Shown: positions 18,035 to 25,584 of the stretch, one piece after another | Layout of the letters: each line of letters starts with the position of its first letter | How positions within the stretch are numbered: position 1 is the first letter of the stretch | NCBI GenBank assembly: GCA_947626825.1 | Contig: CANQTM010000017.1 | Span: 1-35,693 of the forward strand | Source: an uncultured Bacilli bacterium | Lineage (GTDB): Bacteria > Bacillota_I > Bacilli_A > RFN20 > CAG-631 | Direction: 5' to 3' | Length of the DNA stretch: 35,693 nucleotides | Made by a program: the position numbers and the translations under genes | The notes under the pieces: generated by a model | Database searches by the model: none | Told to the model about the DNA's origin: nothing | The model's input: the letters and a program-made list of their open reading frames with translations, nothing else

Positions 18035-18845
18035 AATAACCTTCAGGTTTTTTATGTTTTTCGTAATATTCTTTTAATAATTTTAATGAAACATTGTCAT
18101 CTTTAGCAGCCTTAATAGCTTTTACTAAATGTTCAACATTAACTTTGTTAACAAATTGCCCTTTTTCAATATTTGCTCCAGTTGGATCACCAGCAATTTG
18201 TGCAGGATAATCAGCATACCAACTAATTCCTGTATATAATCTAGCTTCAGCAAGAAAATCAAGCCTTCCTAATGGAGTTGTTTCTTTTGGATTGATACGT
18301 TCCATGCGCATTAAAGAATTATCAATTTCACAGACACTTGAGGCTTCAAAAACATCAGCATGGCCACTTCCAGTTACTCTACCATATTTTGCTTGGTAAT
18401 CATGCCAAAATTGTTCACCTTTATCACCAACATCAAAATAATATGTAACATATGGATGATAATTTTCAAGACGTGATTGCATAAAATATTTCAAAAAGTT
18501 TTTATTACCACCATGACCATCAACAAAAATAATTTTATTATAGTCATTGCGAGCTAATTCATCACATAATTCTTCAAGCATATGATAAATTAAATTACTA
18601 GTTAAACTAATTGTGCCTTTTTTATGTTTGACTTCCCCAACAATGCCAAATGGCAAATATGGAAAAACCATGGCTTTTTCAATTTCACTAGCTCTAATTG
18701 ACATTGTTCTAGCAATTAAAATGTCTGTACCAATTGGCATATGATTACCATGTTTTTCAAGGCAACCAATTGGAACTAAGACTACACCTTTTGTTTCTTT
18801 TAATGATGCTTCAAAATCATCAACAGTCAAATTTTCCCAAATCAT
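18033..18845 (-). CDS. Creatininase-family metal-dependent amidohydrolase
   Basis: The family includes creatinine amidohydrolase and related cyclic-amide or formamide hydrolases. The metal-ligand pattern is clear: E30, H32 and D41 in GCLEKHGNHMPIGTD, VDGHGGN near residue 120, and GHADVFEAS near residue 172. The start at 18845 (270 residues) is chosen because AAGAAGGA lies just upstream on the minus strand. A longer frame to 18878 would overlap the upstream gene and has no such site. The true substrate cannot be told from sequence; creatinine itself is only one of several options. Confidence 0.88.
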   Translation of the reverse strand: MIWENLTVDDFEASLKETKGVVLVPIGCLEKHGNHMPIGTDILIARTMSIRASEIEKAMVFPYLPFGIVGEVKHKKGTISLTSNLIYHMLEELCDELARNDYNKIIFVDGHGGNKNFLKYFMQSRLENYHPYVTYYFDVGDKGEQFWHDYQAKYGRVTGSGHADVFEASSVCEIDNSLMRMERINPKETTPLGRLDFLAEARLYTGISWYADYPAQIAGDPTGANIEKGQFVNKVNVEHLVKAIKAAKDDNVSLKLLKEYYEKHKKPEGY

Positions 18846-18864
18846 AAATTTTTCCTTCTTTCTT

Positions 18865-19527
18865 TTAATGCTTTTCAAATTTAAAATAAGTTATTAATTG
18901 AATTATTGTATAACTAACTATATAAATAATAGAAGTTGCAATTGTACCATTTATAAAAGTTTTACATTCACTAAAAGTCAAATCATATCCTAAAAAATTT
19001 AAAGTAATAGGATCAATATGACGAGATATAAAAACATAACCTGCATCAAAATTAAAATATAATATGACTATAGCCATCGAAGCTAATAAATTTAAAACCA
19101 TTGTTAGACTTTGTAAATCTAATTGTTTAAATGAATAATCTTTTTTAAAAAAGTCTTTTATAGCATAAATTATTGTAAAAATAGCAAAAGTTATAAAAAA
19201 TGCTTGGTTAAAATTTAAAATCCAATTATATATTGTTTTAAATGTTTCCAAATCAACATTAGAAAAATAAAAAACAAAAAAATTAATGGCTTCTAAAACA
19301 ATAAAACTTCCAATAAAGGTCATTGATAACAAATAAAATCTTCTAAGTCCAATTTTTTTTGAATTATTTAATAAATATGGCAAAATAATGAAGAAAATAC
19401 CAGCAATTAAAATGCCAAATCCATATACTAAAGGTTTTTGTTCAGCATTTAAACGAATCAAAACTAAAAATAAGATAAAAAAGATAAAAATTAAACCGGT
19501 AAAACTTTTTTCTAAAATTTTCTTCAT
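18865..19527 (-). CDS. Unrecognised multi-pass membrane protein
   Basis: A 220-residue hydrophobic protein with about six or seven membrane segments: near residues 9-26, 35-53, 65-88, 105-123, 140-160 and 185-212. I recognise no family. The start at 19527 is preferred because GGTGATAGC lies immediately before the ATG; TTG and GTG codons just upstream are less likely. The stop is 19 bases before the creatininase-family start, so the two genes probably form one minus-strand unit. The pairing hints at transport plus hydrolysis of one compound, which is only inference. Confidence 0.75.
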   Translation of the reverse strand: MKKILEKSFTGLIFIFFILFLVLIRLNAEQKPLVYGFGILIAGIFFIILPYLLNNSKKIGLRRFYLLSMTFIGSFIVLEAINFFVFYFSNVDLETFKTIYNWILNFNQAFFITFAIFTIIYAIKDFFKKDYSFKQLDLQSLTMVLNLLASMAIVILYFNFDAGYVFISRHIDPITLNFLGYDLTFSECKTFINGTIATSIIYIVSYTIIQLITYFKFEKH

Positions 19528-19599
19528 TGCTATCACCAATTACATTTTAATATATTTTCGTTGAAAATGCTAGATAATTCAAATTATAGGTACTATTTT

Positions 19600-19616
19600 A
19601 TATCATTATATGATAT
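19600..19616 (+). repeat. Inverted repeat in the divergent intergenic region
   Basis: ATATCAT (19600-19606) and ATGATAT (19610-19616) with a 3-base spacer lie just before the ribosome binding site of the DJ-1-like gene. Another inverted repeat, ATTTTC/GAAAAT (19554-19559 with 19563-19568), lies nearer the minus-strand gene. These may be operators. The region is AT-rich, so chance is possible. Confidence 0.4.
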
Positions 19617-19644
19617 TATTAATAAAAAAGGAGGCAAAAAACAT

Positions 19645-20190
19645 ATGAAAGGATTAATGATTTTTGCTAATGGTTTTGAAGATGTTGAAGGTATAGCTAC
19701 TCTTGATATTTTAAGAAGAGCTAAAATTGATATTACTTGTGCAGTAGCAACAGATAATTTACAAATATCAACTGCTCATAATGTTCATATTGTTTTTAAA
19801 ACTTTATTAAAAAATGTCCATTATCAAGATTATGATTTTTTGATTATTCCTGGAGGCCCAGCTGTATTTAACACATTAGATAATATTTCATTAGTAAGTG
19901 AAATTATAAAAGATTTTTGTTTAAAAAATAAACTTGTTTGTGCGATTTGTGCAGCTCCTCATTTGATTGGAAAACTTGGATTTTTAAATGATGTTAGTTA
20001 TACTTGTTTTCCTGGTTGCAATAAAGAAATTATAGGTGGTAATTTAGTTGATAAGGGTGTTGTTCATGATAAAAACTTTATTACTGCAAGATCAATGTAT
20101 TATGCTAATGATTTTGCTTTAGAAATAGTTTTGACTTTAAAAGGCAATGAGGTTGCAATGGAACTTGCAAAACAAATTAAAGGTTTATAA
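19645..20190 (+). CDS. DJ-1/PfpI-family protein
   Basis: A 181-residue member of the DJ-1/PfpI superfamily. The nucleophile elbow AICAAPH carries Cys102, and the supporting acid is Glu15 in GFEDVEG; IIPGGP is at 67-72. These are the residues of the DJ-1/YajL type, linked to protein deglycase or chaperone activity and oxidative stress. The exact biochemical role in bacteria is debated. The start is set by AAAGGAGG at 19627-19634; the open frame extends upstream to 19561 but without a good start. galT follows 9 bases later. Confidence 0.88.
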   Translation: MKGLMIFANGFEDVEGIATLDILRRAKIDITCAVATDNLQISTAHNVHIVFKTLLKNVHYQDYDFLIIPGGPAVFNTLDNISLVSEIIKDFCLKNKLVCAICAAPHLIGKLGFLNDVSYTCFPGCNKEIIGGNLVDKGVVHDKNFITARSMYYANDFALEIVLTLKGNEVAMELAKQIKGL

Positions 20191-20199
20191 TTTATTAAT

Positions 20200-21675
20200 A
20201 TGAATATATTTCAATTGATTGATAGTTTAATTATATATGGGCAAAAACATAATTTAATAAACAAATTAGATTATGATTTTTATGTTAATGAATATCTAAA
20301 TTTATTTGGTTTATCAAATTTTGTTAAAGTTGATAAACATTTAGATGTTGATTTAGATATTATTTTAGCAAATGCTATTGAATATGCCATTGATAATAAA
20401 ATTATAGATAATACTAATGAATCAAAAGATTTGTTTGATACTAAAATAATGGGAATATTAACACCATTACCTTCAAAAGTTATAAATAAATTTAATAAAT
20501 TAAAAAAATCTAATGCTATTTTAGCAACAAATTATTTATATAAACTATCAAAAGATGTCAATTATATTAGAACAAGTCGTATTAAAAAAGATGTGAAATA
20601 TATTTATAATAGTAAATTTGGTAAAATAAATATTTCTATTAATTTATCAAAACCTGAAAAAGATCCTAATGATATAAAAAAATTATTAAATATAAAAAAT
20701 TATGATTATCCTAAATGTCAACTATGCAAAGAAAATGAAAATTATTATGGTCATATTGGATATCCTGCAAGACAAACATTAAGATGTGTACCAATTACTT
20801 TAAATAAAGAAAATTTTTATATTCAATATTCTCCTTATAGTTATTTTAATGAACATTTAATTTGCTTTCATAAAGAACATTTTAATATGCATATTAGTGA
20901 AAACACATTTAAAGAATTAATCGATTTTGTTAGTCAATTTCCTCACTATTTTATTGGTAGTAATGCGGATTTACCAATTGTTGGTGGCTCAATATTAAAT
21001 CATTATCATTTTCAAGGTGGTAAAGCTTGTTTACCAATGGAAAATGCACAGAAGGTTTTTATTAAAGAAATTGATAATATTAAAGTTTATCGCCTTTTAT
21101 GGCCATTAGCTGTCATTCGCCTTATTGGACAAAATAAAAATAAAATAATAAAAGTAGCAACAACTATTTTACAAAAATGGCAACAATATAAAAATGTAGA
21201 CTTAAATATAATTAATTATAATGAAAATGGTTTACATAATACAATTACTCCAATAGTTAGAAAAAAGGGTCGCTTATATGAATTTGATTTAGTTTTAAGA
21301 AATAATATTTCAAATTATGATTATCCATTAGGATATTTTCATCCAAATGAAAAATATTGGCATATTAAAAAAGAAAATATTGGTTTAATTGAAGTTATGG
21401 GCTTAGCTATTTTACCTGCAAGGTTACATAAAGAATTAGAACTTGTTAAAAAATATTTATTAAATGAAAAATTATCTGTTGATGATTTAAATTTAATTGA
21501 TAAACATTTACCTTGGATTTATCAATTACAAAATAAACATAAAATAACAATAAAAAATGTTGATAAAATAATAAAAGATGGTGTTGGTGAAGTTTTTGTT
21601 AATGTTTTAAAAGATTGTAATGTTTTTAAAAAATCTAAACAAAATGAATTTGATGATTTTTTAATGTCAATATAA
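20200..21675 (+). CDS. galT: UDP-glucose--hexose-1-phosphate uridylyltransferase, class II
   Basis: GalT exchanges UMP between UDP-glucose and galactose-1-phosphate in the Leloir pathway. The 491-residue length and the motifs YGHIGYPARQTLRCVPI and GGSILNHYHFQGG (residues 262-274, active-site His region H268 and H270) mark the Gram-positive class II enzyme, which is unrelated in length to the class I type. Most class II members have HDH where this one has HYH. galK and galE are not in the window. No Shine-Dalgarno sequence precedes the ATG, which lies 9 bases after the DJ-1-like gene. Confidence 0.9.
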   Translation: MNIFQLIDSLIIYGQKHNLINKLDYDFYVNEYLNLFGLSNFVKVDKHLDVDLDIILANAIEYAIDNKIIDNTNESKDLFDTKIMGILTPLPSKVINKFNKLKKSNAILATNYLYKLSKDVNYIRTSRIKKDVKYIYNSKFGKINISINLSKPEKDPNDIKKLLNIKNYDYPKCQLCKENENYYGHIGYPARQTLRCVPITLNKENFYIQYSPYSYFNEHLICFHKEHFNMHISENTFKELIDFVSQFPHYFIGSNADLPIVGGSILNHYHFQGGKACLPMENAQKVFIKEIDNIKVYRLLWPLAVIRLIGQNKNKIIKVATTILQKWQQYKNVDLNIINYNENGLHNTITPIVRKKGRLYEFDLVLRNNISNYDYPLGYFHPNEKYWHIKKENIGLIEVMGLAILPARLHKELELVKKYLLNEKLSVDDLNLIDKHLPWIYQLQNKHKITIKNVDKIIKDGVGEVFVNVLKDCNVFKKSKQNEFDDFLMSI

Positions 21676-21693
21676 AGAAAGGACTATACGACA

Positions 21694-22089
21694 ATGGAAA
21701 ATAAAGAAATTAAACAAGAAAATAATGTTGAAATGACAAATGAAAAAAAAGAAGTTAATAATGAAAATCCTAATATGAAAACTTTTACTGATGATGAATT
21801 AATTGAAGATATTAAAAGTGATGATGATGCACCAGTACAAATTATTTATCGTTGTAAAAAATGTGGGCAAATATTATCATCAGATGCTAAAGATTGTTGG
21901 AAATGTTCAAGTAAAGATATAGAAGAAGTTGTTGAAGAAGAAACTAAAGAAGTAAAAAAGATAATGCTTCAAGCACGTATGGATAAATTAGAAAATGACA
22001 ATAAATCATTAAAGAAAAGTAATGATTTCTTATATATTCTTTTTGCTGTTTTAGTTATTTCTTTAATTATTATTATATTTACAAAATAA
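21694..22089 (+). CDS. Zinc-ribbon protein with C-terminal membrane anchor
   Basis: A 131-residue protein with no function I recognise. An acidic, Asn/Glu-rich N-terminus (about 1-48) is followed by a zinc ribbon with C54, C57, C68 and C71, a short charged coiled-coil-like stretch, and one C-terminal membrane helix (about 109-129). That layout predicts a tail-anchored protein with the ribbon in the cytoplasm. AAAGGA precedes the start. Its stop overlaps the next gene's ATG by one base, so the two are translationally linked. Confidence 0.75.
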   Translation: MENKEIKQENNVEMTNEKKEVNNENPNMKTFTDDELIEDIKSDDDAPVQIIYRCKKCGQILSSDAKDCWKCSSKDIEEVVEEETKEVKKIMLQARMDKLENDNKSLKKSNDFLYILFAVLVISLIIIIFTK

Positions 22090-22544
22090 TGGAACAGATT
22101 GTAGTTGCAAGTGATTCTCATGGAAATAAAAAAATTTTAGATGAGATTGTTTTAAGACATCCAAGAGCTATAAGTTATTTACATTTAGGCGATAGCGGAT
22201 TATCTCAAGATGAAATATATCCATTTATTAGTGTTAAAGGTAATAATGATTATTTAATTGATAATGAATTTAGAATTGTTAATATTAATTTTTTAAATAT
22301 ATATATGGTTCATGGCCATAAAATGTATTTAAGTAAAGAAAATATGGCTAGCAAAGCACGCCAAAACAATTGTAATTTTTTCATTTTTGGTCATACTCAT
22401 AGGCCATATTTTGAAATATATCAAAATGTTTATCTTTTAAATCCTGGTGCTCTTGCTTATCCAAGAGGTAATATGGGTGCTACTTATGCAATTATAAATA
22501 TTTTGGACAAAGAACAAATAAAGGTGGAATTTATCCAAATTTAA
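22089..22544 (+). CDS. Metallophosphoesterase of the YfcE/MJ0936 family
   Basis: A 151-residue metal-dependent phosphodiesterase. The five metal motifs are in order: DSHGN at 9-13, LGD near 34, GNND near 52, VHGHK near 76, and FGHTH near 99. Family members hydrolyse small phosphodiesters in vitro and their natural substrate is usually unknown. It shares TAATG with the preceding zinc-ribbon gene and closes this gene run before the T-box promoter. Confidence 0.9.
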   Translation: MEQIVVASDSHGNKKILDEIVLRHPRAISYLHLGDSGLSQDEIYPFISVKGNNDYLIDNEFRIVNINFLNIYMVHGHKMYLSKENMASKARQNNCNFFIFGHTHRPYFEIYQNVYLLNPGALAYPRGNMGATYAIINILDKEQIKVEFIQI

Positions 22545-22555
22545 TGAAAAAAAAC

Positions 22556-22584
22556 TTGTTTTTATAATTTAACAATTATATAAT
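22556..22584 (+). promoter_or_regulatory. Promoter of the thrS T-box transcript
   Basis: TTGTTT (22556-22561), exactly 17 bases, then a perfect TATAAT (22579-22584). Transcription would begin at about 22591, at the base of the T-box stem I. Confidence 0.8.
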
Positions 22585-22590
22585 TTGTTT

Positions 22591-22777
22591 GCGATGATTA
22601 AAGACAATAGTATTATAAAAACTTTTTAGAGATTAAATCCTTGGCTGAAAGATTTATAAGATAATATAATACTTACTACTTTATGAGCACTATTAATAGT
22701 AGCGTACATTCTGCGAAAAAGAATACATTGAGTGCATAGGAAACTATGAACTAAGGTGGTACCGCGTGAAATTTGCG
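22591..22777 (+). promoter_or_regulatory. T-box leader of thrS
   Basis: The canonical T-box sequence AAGGTGGTACCGCG is at 22753-22766. Stem I can be seen from AGTATTAT (22609-22616) paired with ATAATACT (22666-22673), next to ACT triplets at 22675-22677 and 22678-22680 that fit a threonine specifier. CTAAGG (22751-22756) can pair with CCTTAG (22779-22784) to form the antiterminator. Uncharged tRNA-Thr would stabilise that form and allow expression of thrS. The precise specifier codon is inferred. Confidence 0.92.
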
Positions 22778-22806
22778 TCCTTAGATTTTTTCTAAGGATT
22801 TTTATT
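22778..22806 (+). terminator. T-box terminator upstream of thrS
   Basis: TCCTTAGA (22778-22785) and TCTAAGGA (22791-22798) form an eight-pair stem with a 5-base T loop, followed by a T-rich run. It competes with the T-box antiterminator because both use CCTTAG. Confidence 0.9.
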
Positions 22807-22826
22807 TCTTTATGGAGGTTAAAAAA

Positions 22827-24569
22827 ATGATTAATATCAAAGAAAATGAACAATTAAGTATTTTAAATCATAGTTGTGCACATTTAATGGCTCAGGCTAT
22901 TAAACATTTATATCCTCATGCTAAATTTTGGGTTGGTCCTGTAGTTGAAGATGGTTTTTATTATGACATGGATTTAGGAAATGATGTTATCAAAGAAGAA
23001 GATTTTCCAATAATTGAAAAGGAAATGAAAAAAATTTCCAAAGATGGCAAGAGAATTGTTAGAATAGAACTTACTAAAGAAGAAGCTTTAGAAATGTTCA
23101 AAGATGATGAATATAAATTGGATTTAATTGAAAATTTACCAATTGATGCAACTATAACTGCTTATCGCCAAGGCGATTATACTGATTTATGTCGTGGACC
23201 GCATGTTGAAAGTGTTAAAGAAATTAAATATTTTAAATTATTAAAAGCTAGTGGTGCTTATTATAAAGGCGATAGTAAAAATAAAATGCTTCAAAGAGTT
23301 TATGGTGTTTGTTTTTATTCACAAGAAGATTTAGACAAACAATTATATCTAATAGAAGAAGCAAAAAAAAGAGATCATCGTAAATTAGGTAAAGAACTTG
23401 AATTATTTATGTTTGATGAAACTGCTCCAGGTATGCCATATATGTTGCCAAATGGTTTAATCATGTATAATACATTGGTTGATTTTTGGCGTAAAGAACA
23501 TTTAGCAAATGGTTATCAAGAATTTTCAGCTCCAATGCTAAATATGGCTACATTGTGGCAAACATCAGGCCACTGGGATCATTATAAAGATGATATGTTT
23601 GTTTTAGAAGATACAGATGGTGTTATGCAAGCTTTAAAACCAATGAGTTGTCCAAATTCAATATTGGTTTATAAAAATAAAATTAGAAGTTATAAAGATT
23701 TACCTTTAAGATTTTGTGATGTTGATGCAATTCATAGAAATGAAGGTGCAGCAAGCTTACATGGTTTACTTCGAGTAAGAGTATTCCATCAAGATGATTC
23801 ACATAATTTTATCCGCCAAGACCAAATCTTTGATGAAATTACTTCTATTTTGCAAATGGCTAAGCGTTTTTATGATATTTTTGGATTAACATTTACTCCT
23901 TATTTATCAACTCGCCCAGAAGATTATATGGGTGAACTTGAAAAATGGAATGATGCAGAAGCTAAACTTACTGAAGTTTTAGAAAAAAATTTTGGTCATG
24001 ATGGTTATGTTTTAAATCCAGGCGATGGCGCTTTTTATGGTCCAAAAATTGATTTAAAAATGCAAGATGCTTTAGGACGTGAATGGCAAATGGGTACTAT
24101 TCAACTTGATTACCAATTACCAGAAAGGTTTGATATTACTTATGTTGCTGCAAATGGTGAAAAAGTACGCCCAGTAATGGTTCATAGAACTATTTATGGT
24201 TCATTAGAAAGATTTATTGGTTTACTTATTGAACAATTTGCAGGCCATTTTCCACTATGGATTGCTCCAAGACAAGTTAGTATTTTACCTGTAAGTAATG
24301 AATATCATCTTGAATATGCTAAAAAGGTTTTACAATCTTTAAAAGATGCTAATATTCGTGCTGAACTTGATGATCGTGAAGAAAAACTTGGTTATCGTAT
24401 TAGAGATAATCAAATTAAAAAAGTTAATTATCAAGTTGTTTTAGGTGATGCAGAAAAAGAATCTGGTACAGTAAAAGTACGAAAATATGGTTCACAAGAA
24501 CAAATTAGCTATACTTTAGATGAATTTATTAAACTTCTACAAGATGAAATAAATACTAAGGCTAGATAA
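22827..24569 (+). CDS. thrS: Threonyl-tRNA synthetase lacking the N-terminal TGS domain
   Basis: ThrRS charges tRNA-Thr. GGAGGT at 22814-22819 sets the ATG at 22827 (580 residues). The protein begins directly at the editing domain, with HSCAH (H15, H19) and CRGPH, and lacks the roughly 60-residue TGS domain of the usual 640-residue enzyme. In the catalytic domain the three zinc ligands remain: Cys in MSCPNS, His in HQDDSH and His in MVHRT. The first of these motifs is normally MNCPGH or MNCPNH, so it is altered. The tRNA-binding C-terminal domain is complete. It is controlled by the T-box and followed at 3 bases by trmB. Confidence 0.95.
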   Translation: MINIKENEQLSILNHSCAHLMAQAIKHLYPHAKFWVGPVVEDGFYYDMDLGNDVIKEEDFPIIEKEMKKISKDGKRIVRIELTKEEALEMFKDDEYKLDLIENLPIDATITAYRQGDYTDLCRGPHVESVKEIKYFKLLKASGAYYKGDSKNKMLQRVYGVCFYSQEDLDKQLYLIEEAKKRDHRKLGKELELFMFDETAPGMPYMLPNGLIMYNTLVDFWRKEHLANGYQEFSAPMLNMATLWQTSGHWDHYKDDMFVLEDTDGVMQALKPMSCPNSILVYKNKIRSYKDLPLRFCDVDAIHRNEGAASLHGLLRVRVFHQDDSHNFIRQDQIFDEITSILQMAKRFYDIFGLTFTPYLSTRPEDYMGELEKWNDAEAKLTEVLEKNFGHDGYVLNPGDGAFYGPKIDLKMQDALGREWQMGTIQLDYQLPERFDITYVAANGEKVRPVMVHRTIYGSLERFIGLLIEQFAGHFPLWIAPRQVSILPVSNEYHLEYAKKVLQSLKDANIRAELDDREEKLGYRIRDNQIKKVNYQVVLGDAEKESGTVKVRKYGSQEQISYTLDEFIKLLQDEINTKAR

Positions 24570-24572
24570 TTT

Positions 24573-25211
24573 ATGCGTGGACGAAATAAAAAGTGGGCCA
24601 AAGAGTTTATCTTAGAACATCAAGAATTAATTTATAATAAAAATATAATAAATGATAAATCATTAACTTTGGAAGTTGGAATTGGTAAAGGAGATTTTAT
24701 AATTGCCAATGCTAAAAATAATTTAGATTATTTACATATTGGTGTGGAAATTAATGAATCAATTTTTGCAATCGCCATGAAAAAAATTGTTAATGAAAAT
24801 ATTGCCAATATTAAATTAATCAATTGTCCAGCAATGAATTTATTAGAATATGTTAATGAAAATTCAATTAGTAAAATATATTTAAATTTTTCTGATCCTT
24901 GGCCACAAAATGGCTATCGAAAGCGTAGACTTGTTCACCCACTTCATTTAGAAATTTTTGAAAAGTTAATTATTGATGGTGGTATGTTATATTTTAAAAC
25001 AGACAATTTAGGTTTGTTTGAAATGGGCATTAGAAATTTCAAAATTAGAAATTATGAAATTTTAAGTGAATCTTATGATTATCAATTAGAAAATGATGAT
25101 TATATGACAGAATATGAAAATAAATTTCGTTCTTTAAATATGAAAATATATCGTGCTGTTGTCAAAATTAATAAAGAAAATTTAAAATCATGGAATGACG
25201 CAATAAAATAA
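24573..25211 (+). CDS. trmB: tRNA (guanine-N7-)-methyltransferase
   Basis: TrmB makes m7G46 in the tRNA variable loop, using S-adenosylmethionine. The 212-residue protein starts MRGRNKKWAKEF and shows the SAM-binding motif LEVGIGKGDF and the family signature NFSDPWPQNGYRKRRLVHP. It begins 3 bases after thrS with no Shine-Dalgarno sequence, so it is probably coupled to it and placed under the same T-box control. Confidence 0.95.
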   Translation: MRGRNKKWAKEFILEHQELIYNKNIINDKSLTLEVGIGKGDFIIANAKNNLDYLHIGVEINESIFAIAMKKIVNENIANIKLINCPAMNLLEYVNENSISKIYLNFSDPWPQNGYRKRRLVHPLHLEIFEKLIIDGGMLYFKTDNLGLFEMGIRNFKIRNYEILSESYDYQLENDDYMTEYENKFRSLNMKIYRAVVKINKENLKSWNDAIK

Positions 25212-25223
25212 TTTATATCATTA

Positions 25224-25252
25224 TTGCAAAAAAAAAAATAAAATGATATTAT
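25224..25252 (+). promoter_or_regulatory. Candidate promoter of the 54-residue ORF
   Basis: TTGCAA (25224-25229), 17 bases, then TGA-TATTAT (25244-25252), an extended -10. An additional perfect TTGACA lies at 25257-25262, but its best -10 (TAGATA, 25281-25286) would start transcription at the ATG itself. The first option leaves room for the ribosome binding site. Confidence 0.5.
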
Positions 25253-25290
25253 TTATTTGACAAATAAAATTAACTGAGGGTAGATAGAAT

Positions 25291-25455
25291 ATGGCAAACG
25301 AAAAAGAACAAGAAAAGAAAGAAACTCTATCAGATGAAACAATTGTTGTAACTACTGAAGAGATTAAAACAGTTTTAAGTGAACAGTCAAATCAAGAAAA
25401 AAATAATAAAGAAAATTGGTTTAAACGTTTATTTAAAAAAAATAAAAAAGATTAA
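25291..25455 (+). CDS. Small charged protein, 54 residues, unknown function
   Basis: The frame reads from MANEKEQEKK to FKKNKKD and stop. It is preceded by TGAGGG ten bases upstream, by a promoter candidate, and followed 8 bases later by a strong terminator, so it looks like a complete one-gene unit. The N-terminal two-thirds is acidic and polar; the C-terminus NWFKRLFKKNKKD is a basic amphipathic stretch that could sit on a membrane surface or bind nucleic acid. I recognise no family. Confidence 0.6.
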   Translation: MANEKEQEKKETLSDETIVVTTEEIKTVLSEQSNQEKNNKENWFKRLFKKNKKD

Positions 25456-25462
25456 TAATTAA

Positions 25463-25501
25463 AAAAGCATAAGATTGCATGTGCACAATCATATGCTTTT
25501 T
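25463..25501 (+). terminator. Intrinsic terminator after the small ORF
   Basis: AAAAGCATA (25463-25471) and TATGCTTTT (25492-25500) enclose GATTG/CAATC (25473-25477 with 25486-25490), with a single A-A mismatch. T-rich on the + side and A-rich on the other, so it can also stop minus-strand transcription. Confidence 0.88.
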
Positions 25502-25505
25502 ATTT

Positions 25506-25582
25506 GGCTCTCCTCGAAAACGTGGGGTTTTTCACTCCCACGTAATGAACAACTTTTTTTGACCCCACAAAAAAATAGGGCC
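25506..25582. repeat. Nested inverted-repeat element with alternative pairings
   Basis: GGCTCT (25506-25511) pairs with AGGGCC (25577-25582, one G-T pair) and closes the element. Inside, ACGTGGG (25520-25526) pairs perfectly with CCCACGT (25537-25543). Alternatively GTGGGGT (25522-25528) pairs perfectly with ACCCCAC (25562-25568). The two inner helices exclude each other. It is clearly more GC-rich than its surroundings and ends at the stop codon of the minus-strand gene. It may be a mobile miniature repeat or a 3' regulatory RNA; I do not recognise it. Confidence 0.55.
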
Positions 25583-25584
25583 TT

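Noticed and set aside
25257-25286. TTGACA with TAGATA as the main promoter of the 54-codon gene
   Set aside because: The predicted start would fall at the ATG and leave out the ribosome binding site; the upstream TTGCAA/TATTAT pair is more workable.
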